NCBI GenBank assembly: GCA_050084985.1
Contig: JBITNC010000001.1
Span: 191,642,001 to 191,706,000 of the forward strand
Source: Nageia nagi
Taxonomy: Eukaryota > Pinophyta
Reading direction: 5' to 3'
Length of the DNA stretch: 64,000 nt
Numbering within the stretch: position 1 is the stretch's first letter; each line of letters begins with the position of its first letter. Below the pieces are notes generated by a model. The model saw only the letters and a list, made by a program, of their open reading frames with translations, was not told the DNA's origin and did not search any database. Positions 47,240 to 59,180 of this stretch are shown in pieces. The position numbers and the translations under genes are program-made.

Positions 47240-48082
47240 TGTAGACACCTAAAAATGTCCCCTTGTTAACTAGTAAACATTGGAATAATCATAACTCTTT
47301 ATACAAGCCTCAAACAAGCTTTAAAAATCCATTACTGTATAGCTCTCATCAAGTACATGCAAAATGAGTGGTCACATGGCCCCTTTTTAATAAAAATTAA
47401 CTATTTGGTGGTCATTTTAATATTGTTATAAAAATTGAAAACCAGTTGTCGGTGACCCAAAACAAATGCCAACGTTTTGGGATGGTCGTTGACGTCCGCC
47501 TAGTAATCACTGGTGACTCTGTAACAACCGAATAGAAACCAAAATAGCAAGAGAAAGTTGAAACATTTCATTCTTCCAAGATGATGTGGATAGAAGGGGT
47601 CAGTTACGACCTATGGTGGCTTTTCACTTCCCCTTACCAGCCTTGGAACATCTCACCCAAAATCTATAAATATAAGCCAATACAAAGTAATTGAAGGGGG
47701 ATCTTGGCCCAATTTTGGAGTAGGGTAATGCTGCCAAAATCTTGTGAGCTCATACCTTTCATTGTTTTATGCTAGTTTCAATTTAATACATGTCATACAT
47801 AGATGCTTTGATGTTATTGTCTTTTGCATGTGTGTAGGATTTACAAGTTGTCCATATCAAGGAAAGAAGCAAACAAATAAAAAACAATGGAGATCTAATA
47901 CTCTGGAAAATGGCATTTATAAAAGTCCCTTCCTAGGGCAAATTGTAGTTTGAGCTGAAAATCAACATCTATTTACAATTACAACATGTTTATCTATTTT
48001 ACATAATTTGAGGTTCAGTGAAGATTGAAGAATAATTGTATTTCATGTTATTCTACATTCCAGCTCTATTTTCACTGCAACA
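47240..48082 (+). repeat. Element 2 3' LTR
   Basis: 843 bp, TGTAGACACC...CACTGCAACA. Counterpart of 37,055-37,900. A small deletion relative to the 5' copy lies near 47,903, where the 5' copy has TTATTTTAGCC. Confidence 0.95.
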
Positions 48083-48087
48083 CTTAG
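48083..48087. repeat. Target-site duplication, right copy (CTTAG)
   Basis: Matches 37,050-37,054. Together they mark the insertion point inside the LINE. Confidence 0.9.
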
Positions 48088-49720
48088 GAATAAATTTAAT
48101 ATTGTATTTATTAAGCATTGATCCTAAAGAACCTAATACCAAGGCTTCTTTATAAACTTAGAGAAAATTAGGGCTGATCATGTCCCAAAATTCTTTATAA
48201 AACTCATAAGGGAAACCATAAATTCCAAGAGGCTTATCATTGGCCATTTGAGAAAGGGTAGCTTTCAAATCCTCTAAAGAAAGGAAAGCATCACAAAATT
48301 CCCTCTAAGTTAGAGATAACTTTTGACATATAACAAATTTGCACTTTGGAATAGCAGCTACTCTTGTAGGGGTTAAAGGATAGGTAACAAAAACTATTTG
48401 AAAATGCTTAAAAAAAACCTCCATAATCTCTAGCAAGTTGGTGAAATGGACTCCATTACATTAGATGGATTTGAACTATGTTGCATGAATAAGGGGCCTA
48501 AAATTCTAGAACAACTCTTTTGTAACTCTATCCCCCATTTTAAGTGAATTGAGCTAGGCTCAAAGCTAGGCACCTCTAGCTTCATACAATTCAACTTTCC
48601 TAATCTCATATAAAAGAGTAACAACATAGGTATGGGCTAGCTAAATGAAGGGACTAGCCTTTAGGTCTTGATTGGTTTGAGCAAGCTCTTACTTAATAGT
48701 AAAATTAGATCTTATCCATCTCCTAGCAAACTCCACCCCCAATGTATGTAGCACTTTAGTGGTGTGGATTATCACTTGATTAAACCATTGAATCCATCCA
48801 AAAGACCTTGGGGGCCTTAGAAGAAGATTCTAGATCCTACAAATGTGATCTTTCATCATATAGGATTGTAAAAAGGATATGTTCATGTAAAAGGGCAAGG
48901 GAAAATTATGAGTAGGAGTTTGGGAGAAAGCAATTGTAAAGAGGATCGAAGAATGATTTGAAAGAGTAGTACCAAGAATAATAGAAACAAAGGGAAAAGT
49001 AGAAGATAACCTTTGAAAATGAATGAAGTCACACTCTAAAATCATGGCTCTATCAATATGTTTGAGGATACAAGCTTCATCAACTTGGAAATTTGACTAG
49101 GTAAACCATTAGGCTTTAGAAAAGTCACTAATGGAAAAGGTGGAATTAGGGTCAAAAAGGATAAGCTTGTTTTTCATAAAAAAACCAAGCTTCCTGCTCA
49201 CCCAAAATCCATCTCATAACAACTTTACTCTTTTTGAATACTTTTCAACCATATTGAAACCCCACACAAAATCCAAATGGCAAAAGGTAGAGAAAAAGTG
49301 AGATGACAATATAACTCTTTTCTCTTTTGGGCATCATTGGAAGCATAAATATTGAAAATACCAAAGGGCTTGCTAAAAATCTCAAGAAGGACCTTAACAA
49401 CTTTACTAAAAGGGTTAACTCCCTAAGAAATAATATTACATTACCATATAGGAGAAATAAAAATGATTTCTCCCCTATCCCAAAATCATGATTGGTGTGA
49501 AAGAAAGGGCCCCTTGGATAGAGAAATTGACAAGTACATTGGAGAATAAAATTAGCTATTTTGACTTCTCGCAAACAAATAAAATTAGACATACCATGAG
49601 AATGAGTGATATCATAAAGCTCATCCTGAACTATATATTTTTGGGTTAAGTTCATAAACCCTCTCACTTTCCATGAAAAAATTCATTGAGGAATGTCAAG
49701 GATTTGAAGATCCATGGAAA
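48083..49720 (-). pseudogene. LINE ORF2, 5' half: endonuclease and start of RT
   Basis: Read from 49,720 down. IFSWKVRGFMNLTQK (usual ILSWNVRGLN) is the start of the AP-type endonuclease, then SNFICLREVKIANF (usual LQETK) at about 49,555-49,595. SPLVFSIFMLPMM (usual WxLTxVYGPN-type strand) lies at about 49,335-49,375. The 140-codon frame 49,245-49,667 covers it. The linker contains an IHLKWGIELQKSCSRIL block (usual WxxEGDxxSxxF) at about 48,490-48,560. At 48,100-48,290 are MANDKPLGIYGFPYEFYKEF (usual KSPGPDGxxxEFYKxFW) and NKYNIKFIPK, which ends at the Element 2 insertion. The endonuclease nicks target DNA for LINE insertion. Several stops; inactive. Confidence 0.85.
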
Positions 49721-51310
49721 TCTCAACATCTCCCAACATATGTAGGGACTCAAATGAGTTACTTTTGCTTTGCATTTTTCCTAAAGAAAAACCCACTTGC
49801 CTACATTTCTCCATAGGTTCATGATGAATACTCCTTTATGGGCTTCTATACTAATAGATTTTAAAGGAATATTCCTCTACACTATAAGTAAGGGTTATTG
49901 CCACTATTTAAGCATAAGAGGGACCATACCAAATGGATATTACAAAAGGGTCACTAGTAACACTTAGAGCTATAGTAGTAACTATGCATGGATGAATCAT
50001 AAGGTCTACCCTAGAGGGTTGCATAATAGCTTGGTTAACGATAGTGGCTTTAGGTATATGAACAACACCAACTTGGTGAATATTTTAAGCATTCACAAAC
50101 TCCAACTAAGTTAGTTATGGATAGGAGTCCATTCATCTTCCTCATTTTTGCTAGTACCAACAAGAGCAGAGGAGGAAGGTGGGTTAACAACAACCGAATG
50201 GGAAAAGTATCTTTCAATAGGTTGATGAAAGGCTAGCCATTTCCCTATCTCAATCTTAGAAATATGGTTTTATAGAAGTTGAGGGTATTTGCTTCAATAT
50301 TTCCCCAAAGTCAATTGCTAAGGTTACTAGCCTTCCCTTAAAGGGGGAAAAATTGATTCAAGCAAAGCACTTATTAGCAATAGAGTTGCAATTATTTAAA
50401 GGGAATAATGATAATATGAATATGATGTAATACTCTACTCTTGATAACCATGACATGATTTTATGAAGTTTTTTGGCCCATAGTGATTTGGGTAGTGATG
50501 GATATCAAAAAATTAGGTAGCTTTGATTAAAGTAGTTATGCATCCTATACAGAGTCCAGGTCAAAATATATTACCCAGGGAAGGTGGTGCATTAATTTTT
50601 AGGAGTGGGAAATGAGTTAATATTCCTTTATATTTGTTCAATTTGCTACTCAAATCAATCCAAGATGTAAAGAAAGGGAAATTAGCAAGCCCTTGACATC
50701 AACACCTCCTATATGCACTCTTTAACTGTGCAACTATGGAAAGGCCAAGTATCAGCATCAATTATTTATATTTAGAGGAAAGTGATGGTAACTTAATAGA
50801 AATGGAGTATTAACATGGTGGGAAGGATGAAATTTTTTCTCCTAGGGAAGAGGATCCTATTCTCTCAAAGAATGAAAATGTGGTGGTTACCCATGGCGTG
50901 TTAGCTAGTTGTTCTAGTGTAGCATTGAGATTATTACGTAAGAAGTTAGAGGGAAACTTAAGAAAAGAAAAACCAAAATTAGAGGTGCTCTTTAAGGATT
51001 CAGATCCTTCTCTAACACCATTAAATAATAAGAAAATATTAATCCCTAAGCATTCTTCCAATAATAAGATGTTATGGATTTGTGGGTCTTCTCCACAGAA
51101 GAGAACTAAATGTTGGGAGGTGTATCGGGAGCTACTACTTGCATGGATATGTTCCACTAGGGTGGCCCTATTTTATGTAGAACAATGCTATGAAGAATAG
51201 GTGTATGAAAAGAAAATGAATTTGAAGCTTGTAGACTTCAGATCCTAAGTCCTAAGGGGAAGGGTATAAACACATCAACTCTAGGAAGCTTTAAAGGGAA
51301 GAGGAAGGGT
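49721..51310. other. Upstream flank of the LINE, function unclear
   Basis: This would hold LINE ORF1 on the minus strand, but I could not read an RNA-binding or zinc-knuckle motif with confidence. Two overlapping open frames, plus 50,880-51,200 (106 codons, basic) and minus 50,810-51,157 (115 codons), occupy the same DNA; at most one is real and I recognise neither. The last bases, AAAGGGAAGAGGAAGGG at 51,293-51,309, look like a polypurine tract directly before the LTR-like start at 51,311. Confidence 0.4.
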
Positions 51311-53104
51311 AGATGCCTAAAAATGATTTATTATTTATTTAAGAAATCATATTTAAACTTACTAAATGACTAATTGCAATATGAAAAATGTTAAGATAAG
51401 GTTGATATTACAATGCAATACCATGTGTTACATTAAATGATATATTATTTACCATTATTGATATTTTAAAGTATCTTGAATACAACAATGATTATATTAT
51501 TGCTAGAGGTCGATCTTCATTCCTATCTGTGTCATTGTAAGCTATATATGTGAATGGAATAAGTTGAGCTCCATAGATCAGAACTCTTTGGTAGGATAGA
51601 TCTCTTTATACCACCTATTATGTGAAATTGTTATACTTTGAGCTCAAAAACTTTCTATCTTTTGCACACTCCATAATTATGCATATTCAATGTTGTTAAC
51701 AATGTGCATCTTAAGGATCGAAGGTTTCATATTTTGGTGGAATAATCTATTAATTCATGCATATGAAGATCCATTATGAGCTTACCTCCAAGATAATCCT
51801 AATCCTTTGAAGATCAATTGATATTTACTTTTGGACATTGTACATACACTTCATATCAAGTGCATGCGCTTCATGTATATTTATTGTATCTGGTATAGTG
51901 TACATATATAGCTCTTCTTATATTGTAGACCATTTTATTTATTATGTATATTTATATTTTACACAATTTAGGGTTTACATATTAGTGAACCTAACATTCT
52001 TACACACCTAAATTCCATTATAGGGCATCCCATATTAAGATTTATGAATCCATTCATGTTATTATCTCTTCCCTTACCCATTGTGCTTAGAGTAATGGCT
52101 CGAGAAAATGATAAAATAGGGTCTATCATACCTATATTCTAAAGTTGAATTTGAATGAAGAACAACGTAGGGATTTTAGAAGAAAGGTTCATTTTGATGA
52201 GATCAAGAGAAATATTAGGGTTAACCTTGATTTACCTATGCAAGAGCCTAATCCCAATGATAGAATGAATACTAATGAGGATAATGATACTAAATCTATA
52301 AATTATAGCAAAATAATGTATGTTATTGGACAAAACCCTAATAACATTAATATGTCTTTTACAGATTATGATTTTGATAATGTAAGTGTGGGAAGCCATG
52401 GTGATACTTCTGATAGTGATGCTAAAAATGAAGAATTAGATAGAAATTCTATACATGTAAGATAAATAAAGGAATTTCTATTTAATAAGAAAAATTTGGA
52501 GTATTATATTACTAATATTATTTAAGAGGTTATAGATATACTAACAAATTATGAGTTATTAGAAGTGGATACTACAACTTTGCAATCCTTGGATAGTTTG
52601 TTTTCTTATGAAAATGTAGGGTACATAAAATAGAGGGCTTCTATCATCAAGAAAAATATCGTTAACAGGATAGACTGTATGCACACTACAAATAGCATGT
52701 AAGTAAAGGAACTTGGACCTTAGAAAAACATGATCATTGAGGATGTTAATGAGGAGAAAAAAGTAGAGTTTGAACCCTCGGTAACCCATTCTAAAGATCA
52801 TAATCTAGGTATGATTCCTGAGTGTTCTAATAGGCATAAGGTAAGAGAATTTTATGTGATGATGATATTATAGAAAGTATTGATAAATAAGTTTATATTG
52901 TAATTAATAATGCTTATGCACATAACTCTAGTTGGAAAAAATAAGAGCATGATATAAAGGTTATTTCTATCTTTGAGGCTTAATAAACTTATTACTTTCA
53001 AAAGGCTAATGAGATGCAAAAACTAGAGTTTATGTTGGAATTTATTGATAAACTCAAAAATGAAAGAATACATAGGATTGGACCATTTTTTCCACTAAAA
53101 GAGG
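51311..53104 (+). mobile_element. Possible Element 3: LTR-like start and short acidic ORF
   Basis: TAGATGCCTAAAAATGATTT at 51,311 resembles the LTR start of Element 2 (TGTAGACACCTAAAAATG). About 690 bp later the sequence GTGAACCTAACA at about 51,983-51,994 could be the LTR end, followed by an ORF at 52,145-52,465 (106 codons: NLNEEQRRDFRRKVHFDEIK..., rich in Asp/Asn). Further coding-like sequence runs to about 53,090. The element appears to be interrupted at 53,105 by Element 4. No second LTR was found, so this call is tentative. Confidence 0.4.
52145..52465 (+). CDS. Short acidic ORF in possible Element 3
   Basis: 106 codons, MNLNEEQRRDF..., then NLDLPMQEPNPNDR and GSHGDTSDSDAKNEELDRNS. Strongly Asn/Asp-rich with no recognisable domain. 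Past its stop the same strand continues with gag-like fragments (KKNLEYYITNII, YELLEVDTTTLQSLDSLFSY) that also have no clear family. It may be the N-terminal part of a diverged gag. Whether it is translated is unknown. Confidence 0.35.
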   Translation: MNLNEEQRRDFRRKVHFDEIKRNIRVNLDLPMQEPNPNDRMNTNEDNDTKSINYSKIMYVIGQNPNNINMSFTDYDFDNVSVGSHGDTSDSDAKNEELDRNSIHVR

Positions 53105-55495
53105 ATAAATTTTTTAGACACTTAAAAATCATTTATTTATCTAGCTTAGTCAACTTATGATAATTTGTTCCATCTTGCATCTTATCATGGTCATATCATC
53201 CTTTCATGCCATCTTGATCTTGCTCACATAGTTAATTTTGGTAACTTAATCCTTTCATTACCACTTGGTCAATTTGAAACCTAACCAAACCATTGGTTAG
53301 GGGATGGGATGACAAGTTAAGTCAAAACCCTAATCGACCCACTGATTAGTCATGTATAAAATTCAAATCAAAAATAGCTTTTCCAACTAATATTTCACTT
53401 TGCACAATGGATACCTCATGACCTCTTGCTATCCAGCACACTCCAAATTATGTACTCAAGCTTTTGGCTTCATACATTCTATTTGGAGCTTCACTCATCA
53501 CTTTCAAAGGTAACAAAAAAAGCATTTTTATCCAAAATATTGAAAGAAACATTAGGTAACTCTTATGGATTGGGATTTTATGGTACTAATCTTCATTTAA
53601 AGTATTTTTTTTAGGTTTGAGAGGACATATAAGGGCTCACATCACATATCCTTTTGGATTTATCATTACAACATTGGTGCATGGTTGCATATTAACATTT
53701 TCTAGGCTAGTCTCTAGTAGACTTATGCTAGAATAGGATAGTTTAGTTGTTATTCTTAGTTAGTCCATTTTAGACTTATGATAGCTTGCATTTTTAGGCA
53801 TTATGCTATTTTCTAATGCCTTGTTGATTCAAGGCTTGGAGGCTTACAAGCTACCTAGCTACATTTACATGGTTCTAGGGTATTAAGTACCTACAACTTA
53901 GAAGCCTCCTCTTGTCTCTTATTTTCCAAGTTATTTGGAGTTGTGGGTAGTGCATCAAAAAGAAGAAATTCTAAACCCTACCTTATTTTTATTTTATTAT
54001 CATTATATAATCATGTTTCAAGCAATATTTTAGATGTTGTAGCATGGGTATTTTCCAAGAGGGGAGGGACTCAAAGTGTGGGTTCTCCATAGCCTGCCCC
54101 CATTTTCTAGAAGCTTACAAATTGGCAATCATGGTGGGACATCCCTTTGTCTAAGGTTTGCTATCATAGAGGAGTTTTAAATCCCTTTCTCCTGATTTTT
54201 ATTTATTATATTTAACCCTTTATTTCTACATTTTTAGATATTTCTACATAATAACTTAGTTTGATTTTTTAGGGAAAATTCTTGATAGATATTGGATGAA
54301 ACCTTGAAAATCTTAAAGTACAAAAGTTAGCGAAATAGTAGCTAGTTTACTGCATACTAGTTCATAGAGTCTAGCCAATCTTTAACAGACTAGTTAGGGT
54401 TTGGTTGCATAAAATGCTAGTTAATTTTTACCTAATCAGATCCTCTTTTTCATCCAACTTTGTCTACACTAGTTAGGATTATCCTAGGGTTTTAGCTAGT
54501 TTATTTGATTTTTTAGCAAGTGTCATAGCTTTTTGGCCTTGTATCTATGCGGTAGAAGTCCACTACCAACATTTAATTTGTTGGGTTGTACACTTAATGC
54601 TTTATTTTTAGCACTTATAAATTCAAATTTTAAAATACTTTAGGTACTGCTATGATCGATTGATTGACTATTTGATCAATCCATTAGTTGGTACTACTAG
54701 CTAATTTATAGTAGGCTGGTTAGGATCAGAGTGTGTATTATAGGTATTATAGCTAATAGGAGCTTGCGATGGGATTCCTATAGACCTATAGTCCTCTCTT
54801 ATCATGCTTTAGAATAGGATTTATGTGTTGTGTGCATCTTAGGGTTATTACTTTACTTTATTTTGCTAGTGAAAAAAAAATCAAAAAGGAAAAGTTCATT
54901 TTACTCTCTTTCTTACATTAATGAAATCAAAATTATCCTTGGGTGGAAGTGTTTTATTTTTTAAATTATTTTATTCTTTAATTTTAAAATTAAAAGCAAA
55001 TATTAATTGTATTAGTTGCATCTTGCATATATTTAGTTGCATCTCATATTCTCTTTATTGTACTTGCATTAAAGTTCTTCATATGCCTAGGGAGTATCTA
55101 AGGCATGCAAATTTCATCACCATAGCCCAACCCACACTTGCATTTCATAAACAAGGTAGGATCCCCACTATATTAACAATTTGTATCATTAGAGGTACCT
55201 AAGTATCCTTGGAAAATGATTCACACCCCTAGAGATCGAGCCTTACCCAAAAAATGCTTGACTAGCTTCATTTAGGAAAACTAATCAAGAGGTCAATTTA
55301 TCGTAAAATAAATCTCATTAACCAAATAATTATCCTAATTGAACAATAATAAAATAAACAAGATAATAACTATTTATATCTTACATGTAGGATTTATGTC
55401 TTGAAAATATCATTTTAGGGGTTGTGTCTTTTAGTTTTCAATCTATTAAAACAAGATCATAATAAAATTTTAGGCTTTGTGTTTATTTTCTTTCA
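53105..55495 (+). repeat. Presumed Element 4 5' LTR
   Basis: The end is defined by ...TTTCTTTCA, six bases before the primer site. The start is inferred from a motif shared with Element 2 (TAGACACYTAAAAAT). No partner LTR is inside the window, so length and start are inference. Open frames inside (53,426-53,614; 54,921-55,202) are not supported as genes. Confidence 0.45.
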
Positions 55496-55501
55496 CTTTT
55501 G

Positions 55502-55516
55502 TGGCACCATTGGCAC
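55502..55516 (+). other. Decayed tRNA-Asp-type primer binding site
   Basis: TGGCACCATTGGCAC fits the common plant gypsy primer site TGGCGCCGTTGCCGG with two CG-to-CA changes and a few others. This marks the 5' LTR / internal border of Element 4. Confidence 0.6.
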
Positions 55517-55659
55517 ATTTTATTTTATGCCATATTATTTATTTAATTTATTATTTTTTTTCTTAGTATGGAAGGTGAATCCCATAGTTCAATGGAGACT
55601 AGCATAATTTAGGGCTAGGTAAACTAGGTTCTCACAATCTAACCCTCCTTGACCAGCTT

Positions 55660-57075
55660 CACCTCATGTGTCCCAACCACTTTCACTTCATATCTCTCAA
55701 CCATTTCATTCCCCATATTATCGACCTATACATGCTTCCATCCCATCCCATAAAGAGGATACACAATTTTACAAAGACTTGCAAGCAAGTGTACATAAGA
55801 ATCCTTTGTATGGTGGTGCTACCACTCCACACCATATGGAATCCATCCATGGTGACCCTCCTACTAAGGAAAAACTCTTTTTGAGGGATAGCGACATAAC
55901 ATTTGGGTTTTAGACCTCCATATCCCCATGTTACTAACATGTAAATCCAACCTTTGGTCAATCCACCACCTCCCTTAGAAGAAGAGATAAGGGTATCACA
56001 GCCCTTGCCTCCTCCTTCCTTATCCCATGTTATCCCTATAGAAACTTCACTCCATAATCCAAACACATCTTCCCTTATTTATGATCATAATTTCATTTAT
56101 CATTATGATCCTACCTATGGTAATCATCCACCATATCATATTCAATATTCCTCCATTGATCATCCACCACATGAACCTCCCAATTCTCCCACTATTGGAT
56201 TATGTAAAATGAAGGCCCATAAGCTTCTTTTCTAGGATGATATGGAGAGAAGATATTAGTATGTTTTTGGTCCTTCTCCTTTGCCTCCTAGACAAGCTTA
56301 ACAAGTTTCATCAATGTTACCTTAAGCTTCATTGATTTATCACACACATGAACCCTTTAGTCTAATCTTCTTATCCATAAGTTAAACCCCCCACTTTGTG
56401 ACCAACAAGTGCTCTTGATTATGATGATGAGGAGAGATACCAAATGTTTGAAGAGTGGTATAGGCTCCAAAAGGACAAACAATTTGCATAACTTTTGAAC
56501 ACTGATCAAGAGAAAGAGGTAAATATTAACCCAAAATTCTTGAGGATTGCAACCCCTCCCTAAGTTGCTAAGGTTGACCAACCTTATTTATCCTATCAAC
56601 AAGAGCCTATAGCACCTAGAAACATGATTAATCCTAATCCTTAATAAATTATTCCATCATATGTTCCATACAAAGTTCCTCAACCTAGGCTGCACATTGA
56701 TGTTATGTCTCAAGCTCCTCCTCCTTCTTCTCAAGTTGCTATACCGAAATATGCTAATTCTTAAAATCCTATATGTTGGTTCTAAACCAAGGGGGATTAC
56801 CCCGATGCAAAAATATTTCCAATATTTTCAACAAGATCAAGATCCATCTCTTATAATAGCTCAATTTCCTCCTCAAAGTTTGCATAACCAAGTGGCACAA
56901 GGGTTTGTAGCTCAACCCCACCATGCATAACAATATGTTGCTTCAACTCAACAAGTTTATTAGCCTCAAGGGAAACAACAAGAAACCAATTGTTATTAAT
57001 TTCTAGTCTATTAAGTTGTTGGTTCCTTTCATCCATCTACCCCTCATGATTAGATTCTTAAAAAGTTGCAAATAT
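55660..57075 (+). pseudogene. Element 4 gag, N-terminal Pro-rich region
   Basis: Frame 55,668-55,913 (PLSLHISQPFHSPYY, DPPTKEKLFLRDSD) and frame 55,954-56,235 (VNPPPPLEEEIRVSQPLPPP, YDHNFIYHYDPTYGNHPPYH) continue to about 57,070 with Pro/Gln/His-rich sequence. This is the low-complexity N-terminal half of a long Tat-type gag. The minus-strand open frames here, such as 55,683-56,066, are shadows. Frameshifts occur between pieces. Confidence 0.6.
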
Positions 57076-58260
57076 GGAGCAAAGGCTTAATAACCAAGGC
57101 AAGTCCAAGTTGTCTTATGGATCTATTTGTAATGAACCAATCCATCCATTTGTTCCCATTAAGGATTGTAGTTACAAATTTGAAGTTCCCAAGATGGATA
57201 AATTTAAGGGAAAAGAGGACCCTATAGAACATCTAATGCAATTCAAGTATTCAAGCTATATCATAGTTAATGATGATGTTCTTATGTTACAAACTTTTCC
57301 CATGAATTTGGCAAGTCAAGCTTTGGATTAGTATAACAAATTTTCACAACATAGTATCTTCTCTTTTGATCAATTAGCTAATCATTTTCTAGATCACTTT
57401 GGGATAAACATAAGAAAGAGATCCTCTATCATGGATTTGAGTAACTTATCCCAATTTGATGATGAGTCTATATCATATTATGTAGGCCATTGGAGAGCAT
57501 TTATGATCAATATTCTCTATAGTTTTCCCCATGAGGAATTGGTCAAGTTGTTCTCTAGGAGTTGCAACAATCACATTTCTTATATCCTATAAATTCAAAG
57601 GAACCCTACCTTTGAATATGCCTTACCTCAAGCAAAGATCATTGAAGAGGTAAAAATTCAATAACGTGAAATAAAACTATAAAATAAGGATAATAATAAT
57701 AATAACAATAAAAAGACTCACAACAATGGTGGAAATCCCAACCAACCTCAACCTAGACCACAAGCAAATGAAGTTACATATGTGGTTAATCAAGCACAAC
57801 CTATTTTGCAACTAGCACCTCCTAGACAAAGGAATAATTAGCTAACGAATCAATACCAACAACAAGATCAAGGGAAATATAATCAAGGTAATCAAGGGTA
57901 ATATAATCAAGGTAATTAAGGAAATTAGGGTGATCAAGGTAATTATTAACCAAGGCCTCCTATACCACCAAGGAAACCATAACAACAACAAAGGAATTGG
58001 ACACCACTAGGGGAGCCTATAGAGGACATACTCAAGAAGCTTTTAGATGCAAGACTAGTTACACTTCATGAGATAAGATAAGAGTACCCTAATGGTGCAT
58101 GACCACAATGGTATAGGGAAGATGAGTTTTGTACCTTCCATCATTAATAAGGGCATGCAAATAATAAGTGTCAACATTTGAGAGCCATGATTCAAAGATT
58201 AATTAACGATGGTCACGTATCCACAGGAGCACCCCAAGCTCCACCCAATAGGGATTTAGA
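57074..58260 (+). pseudogene. Element 4 gag core and zinc-knuckle region
   Basis: LSYGSICNEPIHPFVP, KMDKFKGKEDPIEHLMQFKY, LMLQTFPMNLASQALD and SFDQLANHFLDHFG align block by block with Element 2's gag. It continues with HEELVKLFSRSCNNHISYIL and an Asn/Gln-rich low-complexity part (57,680-57,960, with GGTAATCAAGG/ATATAATCAAGG repeats). The knuckle-like EFCTFHH..GHANNKCQHL lies at about 58,122-58,180. Gag forms the particle and packages RNA. Stops are mostly at Gln and Trp codons. Confidence 0.85.
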
Positions 58261-58769
58261 AGTATATCAAAATAATTTACCAAGGCACACTCCCAACATG
58301 AACCAAGTAAGTACCAAGGCCTCCATGTTAAGATAATTCATGCATGGTGGTCCTTTACCCATTGATTTTGTTGGTATAATAGGCATTGAGCTAGATCATG
58401 TTCCCACTTGTACAAGGAGGGGAGGTGAGAGAGAACCTCCCCCTAAATATACAAGAACATAATAGCCCATGAAACTAATTAATATTTAGGTATCATCTCA
58501 ACCTTATATACCAGCTATTACAATTCAAAATTAGTTGAAGTAGCAATTATAGTTAACTCCTACCAAGTTGCCCTTATGGGATTTATTGCAACAATCTAGA
58601 GCTTATTAAGATGCCTTGAAGGATATACTTAATACCATTGAGTTATCCAATGAAGATCCTAATGCCTTTGTAGAATTGTTTTGCAATAATTTAGAATTAT
58701 ATGAGGCATTTTATAACCTTTTACATGGATGAGGTATATCATACACCAAGGTATTCTAAGAAACATCTA

Positions 58770-59180
58770 GCTATCCATATTGTTGCATACATAAATGGAA
58801 AAGGATTTAAGAGAGTTATGATTGATGAAGGGTTAGCCATTAATGTGGTATCTACAATAGCACTTTAGAATCTTGGTATCTCCATGTCTAATTTGAGTGA
58901 TTCTACTTTGGCCATCAAGGTGTTCAATAATACTTTTTCTATTACCTTAGGAATTTTTGTGATTCATATTAAGGTTAGAGTGAGATCAATTCCTATGCCT
59001 TACCATGTTGTGGAGGGTGAGATGTTGTATAATATTCTTTTGTGTTGAACTTGGATGATTGAGATGTAGGGTGTCTCTTCCTCTAGGCATGGTTGCTTTA
59101 AGTATTTTTATAGTGGTAACACTCATTGCATTCCAATGGATCATACTCCCTTTAGCAATTACTACCTTATTCAATCTCTT
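58770..59180 (+). pseudogene. Element 4 aspartic protease
   Basis: HLAIHIVAYINGKGFKRVMI, DEGLAINVVST, VFNNTFSITLGIFVIHIKV, MPYHVVEGEMLYNILL and WMIEMQGVSSSRHGCFKYF. This is the same pattern as Element 2's protease, including the DEG in place of the usual DSG/DTG. The shared DEG suggests it is a family feature or a change in a common ancestor and not random decay in one copy. Confidence 0.8.

Larger units (their letters stand above)
37055..48082 (+). mobile_element. Element 2: gag-protease LTR retrotransposon, probably non-autonomous
   Basis: About 845-bp LTRs with TG...CA ends (TGTAGACACC...CACTGCAACA), perfect CTTAG target duplication, a purine-rich tract (AAAAAGGGGCAAAA) directly before the 3' LTR and a TGG-type primer site after the 5' LTR. 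Of the internal 9.3 kb, 39,343-42,747 is one gag-protease frame, and the rest is repeat-rich noncoding DNA. I could find no reverse transcriptase, RNase H or integrase. The gag and protease resemble those of Element 4, which has pol. LTRs differ at few sites, so this is the youngest dated insertion in the window. It sits inside the LINE RT. Confidence 0.92.

Noticed and set aside
55683-56066. 127-codon minus-strand frame
   Set aside because: Antisense of the Pro-rich Element 4 gag; its Gly-rich content is the complement of Pro codons.
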